Shown piece by piece: positions 31,880 through 42,787 of a DNA stretch of 64,000 nt. The translations under genes were made by a program, and so were the position numbers. Position 1 is the first letter of the stretch, and every line of letters starts with the position of its first letter. Location of the stretch: NCBI GenBank assembly GCA_000827325.1, contig KN832872.1, positions 1,736,001 through 1,800,000 on the forward strand, in the 5' to 3' direction. Origin of the DNA: Oidiodendron maius Zn. Lineage: Eukaryota > Ascomycota > Leotiomycetes > Myxotrichaceae. The notes beneath the pieces were generated by a model, which was given only the letters and a program-made list of their open reading frames with translations, was not told the origin of the DNA and searched no databases.

Positions 31880-32776
31880 TTAATTTGTCCTCTCCGGTCT
31901 TCCAGATTCGCCCAGAAGAGGATCCTCTTCATCTTCATAAAGAGCCCTCCCTTGCTTCCCCGTATACAAGCAATAGTGCTGCACCATAAACAGTATATCA
32001 AAGAATATGCTCGCATTCCCGAGAGCCAATTTGACAGGGTTTCCCGTTATTCCTGACCAATCATGTTGTAAATAGCTATCAATGCCAAGCTGTCCAAGTG
32101 AAAGTATCCCACCGGCAAAATCGAGGAGGATCTGCGCGATAGACCAGCCCTTGGTGGACCGATTTCTGTAGTTTGTAACGAGCTGAGGGAAGTATTTTAC
32201 GAGCGTGACAAAGAGTTTGATGTAGGAGACGGTGTAAATCTGATGATTTGGGTCAGTAAGTGATATTACACGCAGGGAGAAAGTACCGACCACGTCGATC
32301 CAAGCCCAACCACTCTTGGGATCGTCATCATGTTTCAAAGATACAATGAAAGAGGCCCCTCCGACTACAATAGCACTTCCAATGATTATCAGCACAATTC
32401 CCTTACTGATCCGAGACCCGCGATTTGCCGTCTTGTCGAAACCCCAGATCGCCGGGAAGTACTGGGAGAGGGTGATCGCGCTGAGGACCGTGGCATGAGC
32501 GGCAAACGCAACGTCATTGGGCTGCACAGTTGGTGTGAGCCCATGGTGTCTCAGTGCGTACTCCTTGCGTATGTGAGGGGAATACAAGAACGCCACATTT
32601 GAAATAAAGTACGCAGCGAAGCCCAAGATGTTGATCGCGGGGAAGTCGACAGTGGTCCCACTTGTGGATTTGCGGCGGAAGTTGACAATAGGTTGAGGGT
32701 AGAAAGAGAGTGACCAGCAAAGAGTGTATACCCAGCCAAACAGTCGAGATATGATTTCAAGGAATGAAGAAGCCAT
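31880..32776 (-). CDS. Cystinosin-like PQ-loop transporter
   Basis: This is a seven-helix PQ-loop protein of the cystinosin/ERS1 group, proton-driven cystine exporters of the vacuole or lysosome. Two minus-strand exons (32291-32776 and 31880-32239) give 281 residues. The first PQ motif is SLSFYPQPIVNFRRKSTSG and the second VKYFPQLVTNYRNRSTKGWS, each followed by the family's Arg-Ser-Thr block. SIAQILLDFAGGILSLGQ and an Asp/Asn-rich helix (VKLALGNASIFFDILFMVQHY) complete the core. The 51-bp intron (32240-32290) keeps the frame open, so an unspliced reading adds 17 residues; splicing restores WAWIDVIYTVSYIKLF, which fits the family. It ends with an acidic tail that could hold a vacuolar sorting signal (EDPLL). 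Confidence 0.9.
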   Translation of the reverse strand: MASSFLEIISRLFGWVYTLCWSLSFYPQPIVNFRRKSTSGTTVDFPAINILGFAAYFISNVAFLYSPHIRKEYALRHHGLTPTVQPNDVAFAAHATVLSAITLSQYFPAIWGFDKTANRGSRISKGIVLIIIGSAIVVGGASFIVSLKHDDDPKSGWAWIDVVGTFSLRVISLTDPNHQIYTVSYIKLFVTLVKYFPQLVTNYRNRSTKGWSIAQILLDFAGGILSLGQLGIDSYLQHDWSGITGNPVKLALGNASIFFDILFMVQHYCLYTGKQGRALYEDEEDPLLGESGRPERTN

Positions 32777-33229
32777 GGTAGGCAGTGAGCATCAAGCCAT
32801 GGCTTGGTGGTGTTGGAAATGTCGTGGACATATTTGTGCCAAGCTTCATTGCGTGATAAGCAGTTATATCACGTGCTATCATATCGAACTTAACTCCTCG
32901 TGTCCACACATCGAGATGAGAATTGAGTGACATTAAAGATGCCTTTCAAAACCAGGCAAGCTGTCTATAGAGAGACCTATCCTACATATCTGTTAATACT
33001 AGTTGCACGCCATTCCCAGAAGCTGATCCCAAGGGGTTAGGTGCCTATTCTATAAGGCACCGATTAGATCATCAGAAGCGTCGCAAAACCTCCAGTTCTG
33101 CAGTTCGCAACTTTTCCATAGTTCCTCAACATCTCCAACCAAGTTCTACTTAAACCTGATATCCCCTAGAAAATATAGTGCCGCTTGCCTTCTTCGACAT
33201 TCCAGGAGAATCTGTAATCAAATCTACAA
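32777..33229. other. Intergenic upstream of cystinosin-like gene
   Basis: About 450 bp hold the promoter of the minus-strand transporter gene. A CACGTG hexamer occurs near 32869. No gene was recognised. Confidence 0.4.
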
Positions 33230-33765
33230 AGACCCTCCTGACACTACTCTCCTATATTCCCCCAAATCCTCGTTGTCTGCTATTATATCAACGAAGCTGC
33301 CTCCCAGATCCTCTACGGCTCGAACACGTTTCTCGCAGATTCGAATCTCCTTACTAACTTCCCTACACTGCGACTCTATTATGACACTATTGCCAGAAGC
33401 ATTTGATAGACCAAATATTACGGCTCGACATGGATCCTAAGCTCTCTGTTACTAGGGTAAGAATCGTTTACCGATGTTGAAGAGTTAACGATTGAGGTCT
33501 TCCAAGCACCACCTGGTGGTTCAGATTACTCGACCTTGAAGAGATTCGAAGGTGTGCGGGGAGTGGAGAGGGCCAAGATATATGGCAGCATATATACTTT
33601 TCTTGGGTACGCCAAATGGCTGGAGAATGCTATGATGTCTCCAACGGGAAATCCAGCTGAACCTTTTGATCCAAGCTCGGTAGGACTCGATGATATTAGC
33701 AATGCTCGTGCTGATATTCCTGTTGCACAATCAAACTTACGTGGTCCGTGGCATTGGTAGAAGTC
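33230..33765 (+). pseudogene. F-box-like family member, decayed copy 1
   Basis: Fragments of the same family as the intact gene at 36674 are readable in different frames. YINEAASQILYGSNTF at about 33277 matches the YKEASVVLYESNKF block of the intact copy. Later, FTDVEELTIEVFQAPPGG and RFEGVRGVERAKIYGS (about 33470-33590) are typical of the C-terminal half of fungal DUF7730-like hypothetical proteins. Frames change and stops intervene, and no start or F-box is seen. It is the most decayed of three neighbouring copies. Confidence 0.55.
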
Positions 33766-34141
33766 GATGTCGTCTCTGAAACTATGGAAGTCTTCATACA
33801 TTTAGTGGAAGTGTGTTGAATGTTAAAGTGGTGACCGCAGAGATGGCCATTGGGTTTGTATCCAGCCTTTGCCAGCAGAATGCTTCTCAAATTACGCTCT
33901 TTGACTAGGGACGGACTATGCTGGTACGACAGAAGAACTAGCTAGTCCAGTAAATAAATATTTCTTCACTTTAACATGCCATAGGGTCTTGATATGTATT
34001 GTTCGCTTGCATACAATGATGAGTGGATTCACTTAGAATATCCTCTTTCGCTTAACAGACACGTACAACTCTCTTGCGAAAGAGGCGTTCAGTACTTACG
34101 CAATGACACGGGATAACAGGTGCGTCGAAGATCTAAGCAAA

Positions 34142-35782
34142 ATGGATAATACCGCAAGGCAAGATTGCCTCTTGTTTTTATTGACAACTCTAACTCCTTT
34201 TAACAGTCTCAATCTACAGGATGGTCAACTTGACCACAGCAGCGCCAAGGACACGGCCGACGCCAACCAGCACCAGTTAGTCCCGTTCAAAGGACTTCTG
34301 TCCCAGGCCTGTACGGATCTACTCAATACTGAGCTGCATGCACTCAAAATCTCCAAGCAGTTGCCTGAGAACTGTCCTTATCTCCATCTAGTGTGTCCAG
34401 AAGTCTGAATACAGATCTTTAAACACCTTTTGGTGGACCCCGGTCTCGCTGATTGCTTTGACATTGAAAGCGGATCGATTAATCGTCAAGCAAGACGCAG
34501 ACTCTACCCGGCAATATTAAGGACATGTTGCAAATTCTACGATGAGGGGTCAGAAGTCCTATACGGATCAAACATTATTTCCACCTCGTGCGTTCCTGCA
34601 AGAGGTCGTTTTATTGATCTACCCCTTATTTTCAAGCCCCTTGATAAGATCTGAGATAGTATGGGACGAATTGGATGACAACCCGTTTGACAGACCGTAC
34701 ATAACCCCTTATGGCGTCGAACATATATTATTGGAGCAAATCCCTGGGGTTTCTCTGGTCCGCAATTGGAAGATCCTAATCGCACCTTTTACTACTCGCA
34801 AGGCACAGTTGGGGGATTGCATAATTCGCGAGCTCCTAGTGTTTTGCCGCACAGCGAGTCAAAATACCATAAGTCCATTGCCATACAACCTGTCCGCGAC
34901 CACAGCCAGTACCCCGATGAAGACCAAGACTTGTTACCTCTTCACGAATTATTGTCGCCCCTAACGCTGTGTCATGAAGTTAAATTCCTCACGGTCTCGA
35001 CTTCAAATTCAAGCTTCAATCTGACCTCTGGAGCCATGTTGCCGCGTGATATACACTCATTGGTTGAGGGGAACTCTCCAATTTATCGCGTGCTCACAAT
35101 GTACAGCCAACTTCTTAAATATGCTCAGGCATTTGAGCGATGCAAACAATTCAAAGCAGATATGGGTGGAGCTGTCCCCAGCTCTAGAATATTCTTCAAG
35201 AATCCATACATGGCAGACTCACGCCACCCTGTTGAAGAAGCGCTGAACATGGCAAAAGATGCAGCAAACGGGAGTGATTGGAATGCATTCTTATTTCAGC
35301 GGAGTATTGTGGTAAACTTCTTGGAGGCACAGTACCAACGAATCTCGAAAGCTTGTGTTGCACTTCAGGGTATGCGAAATGGTCCTGTTGGCCGGCCGCC
35401 CTGGACGGTAAGACTCGGGAAGTTAAGAGCAAGACTTGTCCCGAACTTTCGGAATGGTCAAAATCAGAAAGACCTTCGGAGTCTGGAGGATTACGCAGTT
35501 GCATTTACCAGAGACACCATGCCGGAAACGGACTTGGCAATAGTTCGACTGGGGCTCAAGATATTCCTCCGAACTTACTGGACTGTAGATAGAGACATGA
35601 CCATGAAGCAACTGGACTGGGCAATGGGCGAAGGAGACTCTGAATCCGCTAGAGAGCTATTCAACCGTGCGTTGAAGGATATGGATGCTCAGTTCTATGA
35701 GATTAAACAAGCTCGCCGGGAACTCTTCACGTTCGACCCGCCCGGAAGTAGTCCGGGTTGCTCTATTTCTCTCGACGACTAG
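34142..35782 (+). pseudogene. F-box-like family member, partly decayed copy 2
   Basis: This is a tandem paralogue of the gene at 36674. Matching blocks in order are IQIFKHLLVDPGL (F-box tail), AILRTCCKFYDEGSEVLYGSN, LVRNWKILIAPF, FCRTAS, LVEGNSPIYRVL, YAQAFERCKQFKADMGG, HPVEEAL and FLEAQYQRIS. An in-frame TGA at 34406 sits where Arg is expected (CGA changed to TGA). Two frame changes follow, near 34650 and between 34840 and 34960. After the start (ATGGATAATACC) there is a likely relic of the first intron, beginning GCAAGA rather than GTAAG and ending TTTTAACAG. The last 340 codons stay open to 35782, so decay is partial. A lowly expressed truncated product from the 3' part cannot be excluded. 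Confidence 0.65.
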
Positions 35783-36673
35783 CTGCCCGACCATTCTCGA
35801 CTGGAAATATAGGCCATCACGGAACGTATTTTGCCTACCTATATTGACGTCAGCAGTCTGACATTTCGCATGTTACCGGGAGAGAGGATTTTGAAACGAT
35901 ATACGTGCAGGGTTTGTCCTCGAATAGAGAACAAAGTTTCTATCTTTTAGGTCCCGCGCACCGTGTTAAAGAAAGGGAACGAAGTCTGATAAACGAATGG
36001 TGGTGGGGACGATTTAACATGGCTGGCTTGGGAATTTGAAGCTTTTTCTTATTTCTGCGCATACCGAACGTAGCCTTTGCTACCTGATCACCGCGAAGTA
36101 TAAATGGCATTAGCAGAAGTGTGAAAGGAGCCATTTCATATTTGTTTGTCTAAGAGGGTCTACAACGCCTCTCCAACACACGTTTTCAAATTAAGTCTTC
36201 ATAATACACTGAGCTGATCTGGAATAAGCGCGTAAGATATCCTCTACGGCATCTAAGTTTATCCCCTGGTTTATCGCCTGAGTTCTTCCTGAAGCCCCTT
36301 CCAATGAAGCTGAACCCGGAAGTGAGTCTCTCCTCCTGTGTTTACATTGGCACCTGCTTTTATGTCTTCACTTACCATTTCCAATGTCTGTATTCCGGAA
36401 GGTTCTTACAAAGAAGACCTCCCCGTCATGGTCATCCTCAAGGGCACCGCTACCGCGGCAACTTATCCCCGTAGTCACAACTTCGTGAAAGAAGATCGAG
36501 ACTAGAGAATATTCTCATGAAGACCTAGACCTTCGGTTTTCAATACAATTCAACACACAATATTCGTCACATCCACCTCGCACCGAAGGTTCTCCTCATA
36601 ATAACCCTTGGCCCAGTTCATGATAACTAGTCGATCACACCTCCAAGATCCTTCAATCTCAAGAACGGTCATT
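35783..36673. other. Intergenic between F-box-like copies
   Basis: About 890 bp. A short stretch near 36237-36300 (ATATCCTCTACGG...) faintly recalls the ILYGS block of the family and may be a scrap of another copy, too weak to call. Otherwise it holds the promoter of the intact copy. Confidence 0.35.
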
Positions 36674-38384
36674 ATGGACGCTTCGCAGTAAGTCTAGTTC
36701 TTTTCACACTTGGGCGATCTAACCAACCTCAATTAGAGCCACAAACATCTCAATTGCTCTCCCCAACAACACAGATACTCCAGGAGTTTCGCCTGCGAAT
36801 GCTGCAGAAATTGAAGCACGCAATAGTGGGCTCTTTAATCTACTCCCTACTGAGATCCGCCAGGATATCTTCAACTACCTTCTCGTCAACCCCGAGTTGG
36901 AGACAGCTGCCTGTCTTCGGCGAGCCCTATCGGTCTATCACAATAACGATGGCATCGACTTGTCACCTGCAATCCTAAGAACTTGCAAGAATATCTATAA
37001 AGAGGCTTCCGTGGTCTTATATGAATCCAACAAGTTTGCTGTTGGCATCTTTGGCGACAAAATGGGCCACTGCCGTATCCTCAATAACAGATACCACCGC
37101 TGTCGGTTCCCGAGGGGATATGACGCCAACATTGTTGCCGCTTTCAAGCTTGTCAAACACTGGAAGGTCATTTTCATCCGTAAGGCGTATACACACGCTG
37201 GAGATACACCAACTGGCTTCGTCAACTTCTGCCGAGCGCTTACCGACTCGCAAGTCAAATCTCTCGAAATTTCTGTGGAGCGACAAGATTTATCATCGTC
37301 TGAGCATGTCACCCGCCAGTATCTCGCCATCCAGACAGCGTTGGGGCCCCTCGAGCTCCTTAGAAACCTCCCTAAGCTGGCAATCAACGAGGTTACGCAG
37401 GAGGATAACACGCCAATAACTCTGCCCCACGTTTTCTCGGGAACTGTCTCGAAAGAGGGGTACACTATCATCCCAGAGTTTAGAAAGGTATACCTTCGAC
37501 AACTCACTCAAGGAAATTCTCCCATTTTCTACGTTTTTAAAGCGCTCAAGAATCTCATGGCATATGCTAAGGCCTTCGAGAGAAACAGAGTGCTTAAAGA
37601 CCGGATGGAAGGGACGTACAACATTGCCAGATGCAACTATGACTCTCGCAATTTTATGCTTGGAGCCACATCCCTTATCAAGCAATTTCGCAGCCATCCC
37701 GTCGAGATGGCACTTACCGATGCTATCATAGCCGCTCGGCGTAACGATGATGAGCTATTCGACCATGCTAGATGTGCTGTGATCGATTATCTGGAGCCGC
37801 AGTACAAACGAATTGCAATTACTTCAGGGCAGGTAGCCCACTTCGTCAACACTTTGATGAACCAAGGGGGGGATTTCGAATGTGCATTGTGGGATGAAGA
37901 AACCTGTGATCGGTTTTTGGCGTCTGTTCTCCAATACAAAAAGATGTTCCTGCGAGATGTGCCCGACCATATAAGAGCATATATTGAGAGCAATCCTAAG
38001 GAGTTCGAACTAGCATATTCACGCCTGCCACGGGAATCGGCTTTCCGAAAGCTTGCTAATTGCTGGCCAACCAATATCAGACTCAACCGCAACAAATTAA
38101 TGCGACTGCTTATTAAAGTTATGCATGACATGTATGGGCAATATCTCGAGATCCGTCGTGCTAGAATAGCTCTGTACGACAACGATATCCTACAGTTTAG
38201 CAACTTCATCGACAAGGAGCTCTGGCGTTCCGATGTGGAGCTTGACTGGGGCATGCATAAGTATGAGCCAGGACTGTATCGATCTGCTAATGACGATGAG
38301 TCCGAGACAGATTCAGATGTCTCTTTCACCGACTATAATCCTGGATATGATGCAGATGAGTCTGACATCGAGGATGAGGACTAG
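36674..38384 (+). CDS. F-box-like protein of a local tandem family, intact copy
   Basis: Two exons (36674-36687 and 36737-38384) give 553 residues. The first exon is 14 nt (MDAS plus two bases), then a GTAAGT intron ending ATTAG. Residues about 36-60 read SGLFNLLPTEIRQDIFNYLL, an F-box-like helix pair of the kind that binds Skp1, followed by AILRTCKNIYKEASVVLYESN, the standard second block of fungal F-box/DUF7730-like proteins. The remainder is alpha-helical with FCRALTDSQ, LTQGNSPIFYVF, HPVEMAL and YLEPQYKRIA, and an acidic end (DDESETDSDVS). No substrate-binding repeats such as WD or LRR are evident. It may be an adaptor of an SCF ubiquitin ligase; the target is unknown. Copies at 33230 and 34142 are relatives. 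Confidence 0.8.
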
Positions 38385-39506
38385 CTCACTGCCGCTACAA
38401 ATCTTGCTCCGAACAATCTCTCAGAATGAGGCCCTATTTCACTCTAGTCTCTTTTTTAATCGAGAGCGAGAATGAGTCTCAACCTGGTGTCGTGTAGAGC
38501 AGAAGTGACGATCTAGAGATTTCCCCCTCAAAAGCACGATAGCCAGAACTGAGATGGTATTTTAGCGTGTGAAGACCAACAATCGATGCTACTCCTTCTG
38601 ATTGCACCAACATTCATACTCCAACGTCAGAGCGCCTGATTTCTGCACCAAAGACCAGCAAATTCGCTTACTCGGGCATAATCACCGGGCATAAACAATC
38701 GTATCTCGAGCAATGCAAATCTTGATCTTTTTTTCTTTCCGTTTTCTTTCTCATTGATTAAGCATATTCCATAAAGGATGGCTCTCGCCTTCTAAGCTGG
38801 CATTGTATCAGAGGTTTCAGAAGTTTCGACGCGGGCTAGTTGTTTCGTTTGCACACACATCGGTGGCTCCTCAGGTACTAATGGATGGGTTGCGGATAGC
38901 CGTGGGCATGTCTCTTGGTGTATGGAGGCGATCTTAACTTGCTTTTGCTTCTCTCATGTCCACTACTGGCAGACCATTAGTTAGTGGTTCTTCCATTAAA
39001 TAAGTTCTTTATTAAGTCCATTCCTCAGTTCTGCCACAAAGGGAAGTAAAGATTCGAACTATTTGAATACAATGGGGGCTCTGGAGCATGGTTTATAGCA
39101 GGGACATACTTTGAATTTCGACACCACACCATCATGGGCCCGGTAATGGGGATTGAAGAGATCATAATCTTGCGTAAGTTGTCTACTTGAACAAGGGAAT
39201 ATACAGTATAATCTAGGTAGGTATCAATGCCACCCTTCGCACGTTGCACCTCCCCTCCAGTCTACTTAGCTACGCTCAACCACGCAGCGAGTCACCCGTC
39301 CTATCCCAGTTGTGCCTCCTCTCTTGCTTGACAATTCGTGGCGTTTCGCAAAGGAAGGGAAATATGAAAAGCACCCGAAACGCCCAATCCATGTTATATG
39401 CCAAGATGTGCGTCCGTCTCCCATGCTAGCCCCGCTCGTGTTTCCGAAATATCAACAGTTAATAGGACTCGTCTCCTTCACACACATCCTATCCAGTCGC
39501 AGGATA
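38385..39506. other. Intergenic between convergent genes
   Basis: About 1.1 kb lie between the F-box-like gene and the end of AGC1. Pyrimidine-rich runs occur near 38730. No gene was recognised; the short open frames at 39312-39722 run into the antisense of AGC1. Confidence 0.4.
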
Positions 39507-41761
39507 TTACTTCGCACCGCCTACAATCTTGGGCAAGTTCTTCCATGCTTGTGCGGAGGGGCCTTTGAAGCTACCAAAGCCATCGTCCAAATCGAGGATT
39601 ATCTTCAAGGCGTTCCGGCTTCGAAGATAACTGAGTGGTCCTTCTTGGCCTGGCAGTCCAGTTTTTGCCTCCAGCGTTCCAACATGCGGCGCCTCTTTAA
39701 CACCGCCGGGCATTGGAAGTAGGCCTTGGAGGACTTCGTACGCGGCAAGGGTAAAACCGAATTGCGGCGAGCTGCGGAGCACTCGGGCGGGTCCGCCCTT
39801 GAAGAAGGCGCGAAAGCCCTCTTCCTTTAGGATGGTTTTCGCGCAATGTCGCAGGGAGGTGTATTGAGCCTCACCCTTCCGGGCCTCGACCTGCAGACGT
39901 GTCTTGATCACATCGCAAGGTGTGGTCAGATACGCAGCGGGCATACCAGCCATAGCACCAGCAGTCAAGAGCTGAAGGATGCCGAGCTTCTTAGTGTGGC
40001 TCTCGCCGAAATAGTCGCGTTTAAGGTGGTTATACGTAGGGAAGTAGATGGCAGAGAAGGGCACATCACGGAGGAGACAGGCAGTAGCGCCCTTGTACAG
40101 ACCTACCAGACCCAAGTTGCGCACAATCCACATCGCCGACCTTCGCGGTGCATCAGTGACGGATTTTGCAACCTCGCCTTGGACTTGGAGTCTAATCTTG
40201 ACAATCTCAAGAGGATTCGTGAAGATCTGTCACGTGTCAGCTTGATACATTTCGGAATAAAATAACGGGGTAGGCGGAAATGAAAGGGAAGATCATACAA
40301 CTTGGCAAGCGCCAGCCGAGGCACCAGCGAGAATCTCATGCGGGATCCAGATCTTGCCGTCCTTCTTTGTGAAGTGGCCCCTCACGAGATCATTGACCGT
40401 TAGCTTAATGGCCTTTTCCGGCGCGACACCCACCAACTGTGGTAAGACACCAGAATAAAGACCTTTGAATCCTTCATTGCGAACAACCTTCTTAGCGCAG
40501 TCCCAGGAGTTCTTGTAAAGGAGTTGGCCAACGCGCGAAGAGCGCTGATTCTGCATCCGGGTTTTCACAAGATCGATGGGGTAAACCATAAATGCTCCAA
40601 AGGCGCCTGCTAGAGAGCCGAGAGCGAAATGATGTGCAGATTCCAGGACATTATGGAGGATGGTCTCCGCTGTGGTTTTGACTTTGGGAATGGCGCCTAT
40701 GGCGGAGTAGAGAGGGCTTCTCCAGGACGCATCGAGAACTTTTGCGAAGTCCGAGAGGCCAAGACGTCCGGACGGCTCGTCAAGCGAGGCAAAGTGAAAG
40801 AGAATGTCGGCTTCCATGGGAGTAAAGAGAGAAAATCGCGTAACGCGTGCTGCTTCATTCAGGAAATCCGTCCTTGTAATCTTCCCATCCGTGCTCTGGG
40901 CTGTAGCCTGTCGAATAATCATCTCGACCAGGTCCATCTCACGGATCATATTCTGGAAGGCGCGGACATTGGCGTATGAAATCTTGCTTCCAGCTGAGAT
41001 GTTGCAGAGGGTGTGCAGGTTCTCCAGCAAATGGTCGGAGAGCTTGTGCCTAGCAGTCTCCAGGATAATGCGCTGGAACTCTTCTGGCTCAATATACCCA
41101 TCGCCATTCCTATCAAAGTGGTGGAAAGCTTGTCGTATCCTCTCCCCCTGCAGACCTCTGAGCATCTGCGAGAACTGCGGATATGTGAGATCGTGTCGCT
41201 TCTTCTTGCCCCCACTGTACAGGGTAGCCCATTCGCAGTTCCAGTCAAAGGGTATACTATCTGGGCTTTTGTTTATTTCGTAGAGGTTCTTCAGGTGTTC
41301 GTACTTCACCGTGCCCGTCCGATCGAGATCAAACAACCGAAAGGCAATCTCATATTCAGCGTCAGGCTTTGCAAGCAGGTTCTCGAAGGTGCCCCAGTCG
41401 AACAAGCTGATCCTGCCTGTCCCTCGCCTGTCTGCGACGCGGAAGAGGATAGCGTACTGTTCACGCTTGATCTTATGCTACAGAGCAAACAGAATCATTA
41501 GTCAATGGCTCTAGAGAGGTGCTGCGTAAGTTACGCAATAAATCGCGCCGGAGATAAGTCACTTACATAATCCTCAGTAACTGGCGCAATGGCATTGATG
41601 AAGTCCTCCTCGTTCATGAACAGTTCACCAGTGTCTACATCTCTGCGCGAGTTCTTCTCAAACGTAGATTTGGACTGCGCGGACAAGTTGACCTCCTCCG
41701 TCTGGTCTGTGCCAAGGAGTTTCTCCTTCACCACTGTCTTAGCCTTGGTTAAGTCTGCCAT
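39507..41761 (-). CDS. agc1: Mitochondrial aspartate/glutamate carrier with EF-hands
   Basis: The Agc1/aralar carrier swaps aspartate for glutamate across the mitochondrial inner membrane as part of the malate-aspartate shuttle. Three minus-strand exons (41567-41761, 40299-41477, 39507-40226) give 697 residues, the normal length. The N-terminal half is a regulatory EF-hand domain: [13 protein letters not shown] and a canonical loop [14 protein letters not shown]. The C-terminal half has three mitochondrial-carrier repeats with signatures [20 protein letters not shown] and [10 protein letters not shown]. Conserved substrate contacts around [22 protein letters not shown] are present. The start (ATGGCAGACTTAACC) follows the family. 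The gene lies downstream of the cyclin in the same direction with about 1 kb between. Confidence 0.95.
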
Positions 41762-42787
41762 GGCTAGTTCTTCTTCTTGTAGACTCCTTTGCAATCAAAA
41801 TAGCACGTGGACCGACCACTGAGACCCAATGGTCGGCGCTGTTCGCAGCTGCTATCGCTGGAATCCTCCTGCGGCGTCGCTGAGAGTCCGGGAGGAAGAC
41901 CGGAAAATCTGCGATGACAGCGCCGGGTAGAGGCGAACGGAGGGTCGGGAACTTAGGGGCTCCAGTAGTTAGAAGAGAGGGACACCTCCACCGACTGAGG
42001 ATGAGAGATTGACAGAGATGGATCTGGAAAAACAAGGCTGAAGGAGTGTTGGTGGTTATGAATATGTACAATAGTGCAATCTACCCTGCGCTTTGGTTGC
42101 CGACAACAGCGACCACGAAAATTATTTGCGCAGATTACGGATAAATACGGATAAATATATACTAAGTCGGTATCCCATGTCGCTTAACTATCCTTAAATA
42201 GTCTGGCGTATATCTATTCTTGCTTGTAATAATCCGGAGGGTGTCGCTAATATCTTACAGCATTTACTGTCATTCACAACAAAGAGATCCGTGCATATCC
42301 ATATAGTATCATATCATACCTATGTTCTAGTTCTAGTCACTGGGATGAGCACCTGATACGCCCTCGAACGCCCATCCATTAGAGAAACAAAGGAAAACTC
42401 CAGCCTCATGTACCCTTTGTCGCTGCTAGTGGAGAGGAAACAGTATTAGAAAGCCAACGCCATCAGTATTTTATGCTGGCACATCTGAGCCCTGGGGAGG
42501 AATTGGCTTGAGAAAGTCATGGTCTCGTCTTATCGTCAACATTATTACGCCGCTGAATGCAATGTTTTGGGTGATGGTCTCTCCAATGGAGCCCTGTTGG
42601 TCAAAAGTGTTGTCGAGATGACGCAGCAGTGGAAAGGATGTGGAGGAATCTAGCAAAGTCTGGTGGTGCGAGTGCAGATCCAGTTATGGATATGTAGGAG
42701 CTACTTATCCATAGCGGGAAATGCTTCCATATCGTATGGAATAATGTACAGCGAATTGAACGTTCGTCTCCTGTGGCAGGTACCAGC
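41762..42787. promoter_or_regulatory. Upstream region of AGC1 / downstream of cyclin gene
   Basis: About 1 kb. It should hold the AGC1 promoter (minus strand) and the 3' end of the cyclin gene. No gene was recognised. Confidence 0.45.

Noticed and set aside
33330-33350. AGATTCGAATCT palindrome as a tRNA T-arm
   Set aside because: It is inside coding remnants of the F-box-like relic and no cloverleaf surrounds it.
36210-36300. Possible fourth F-box-like scrap
   Set aside because: Only a few bases around ATCCTCTACGG resemble the ILYGS block; too weak to separate from chance.
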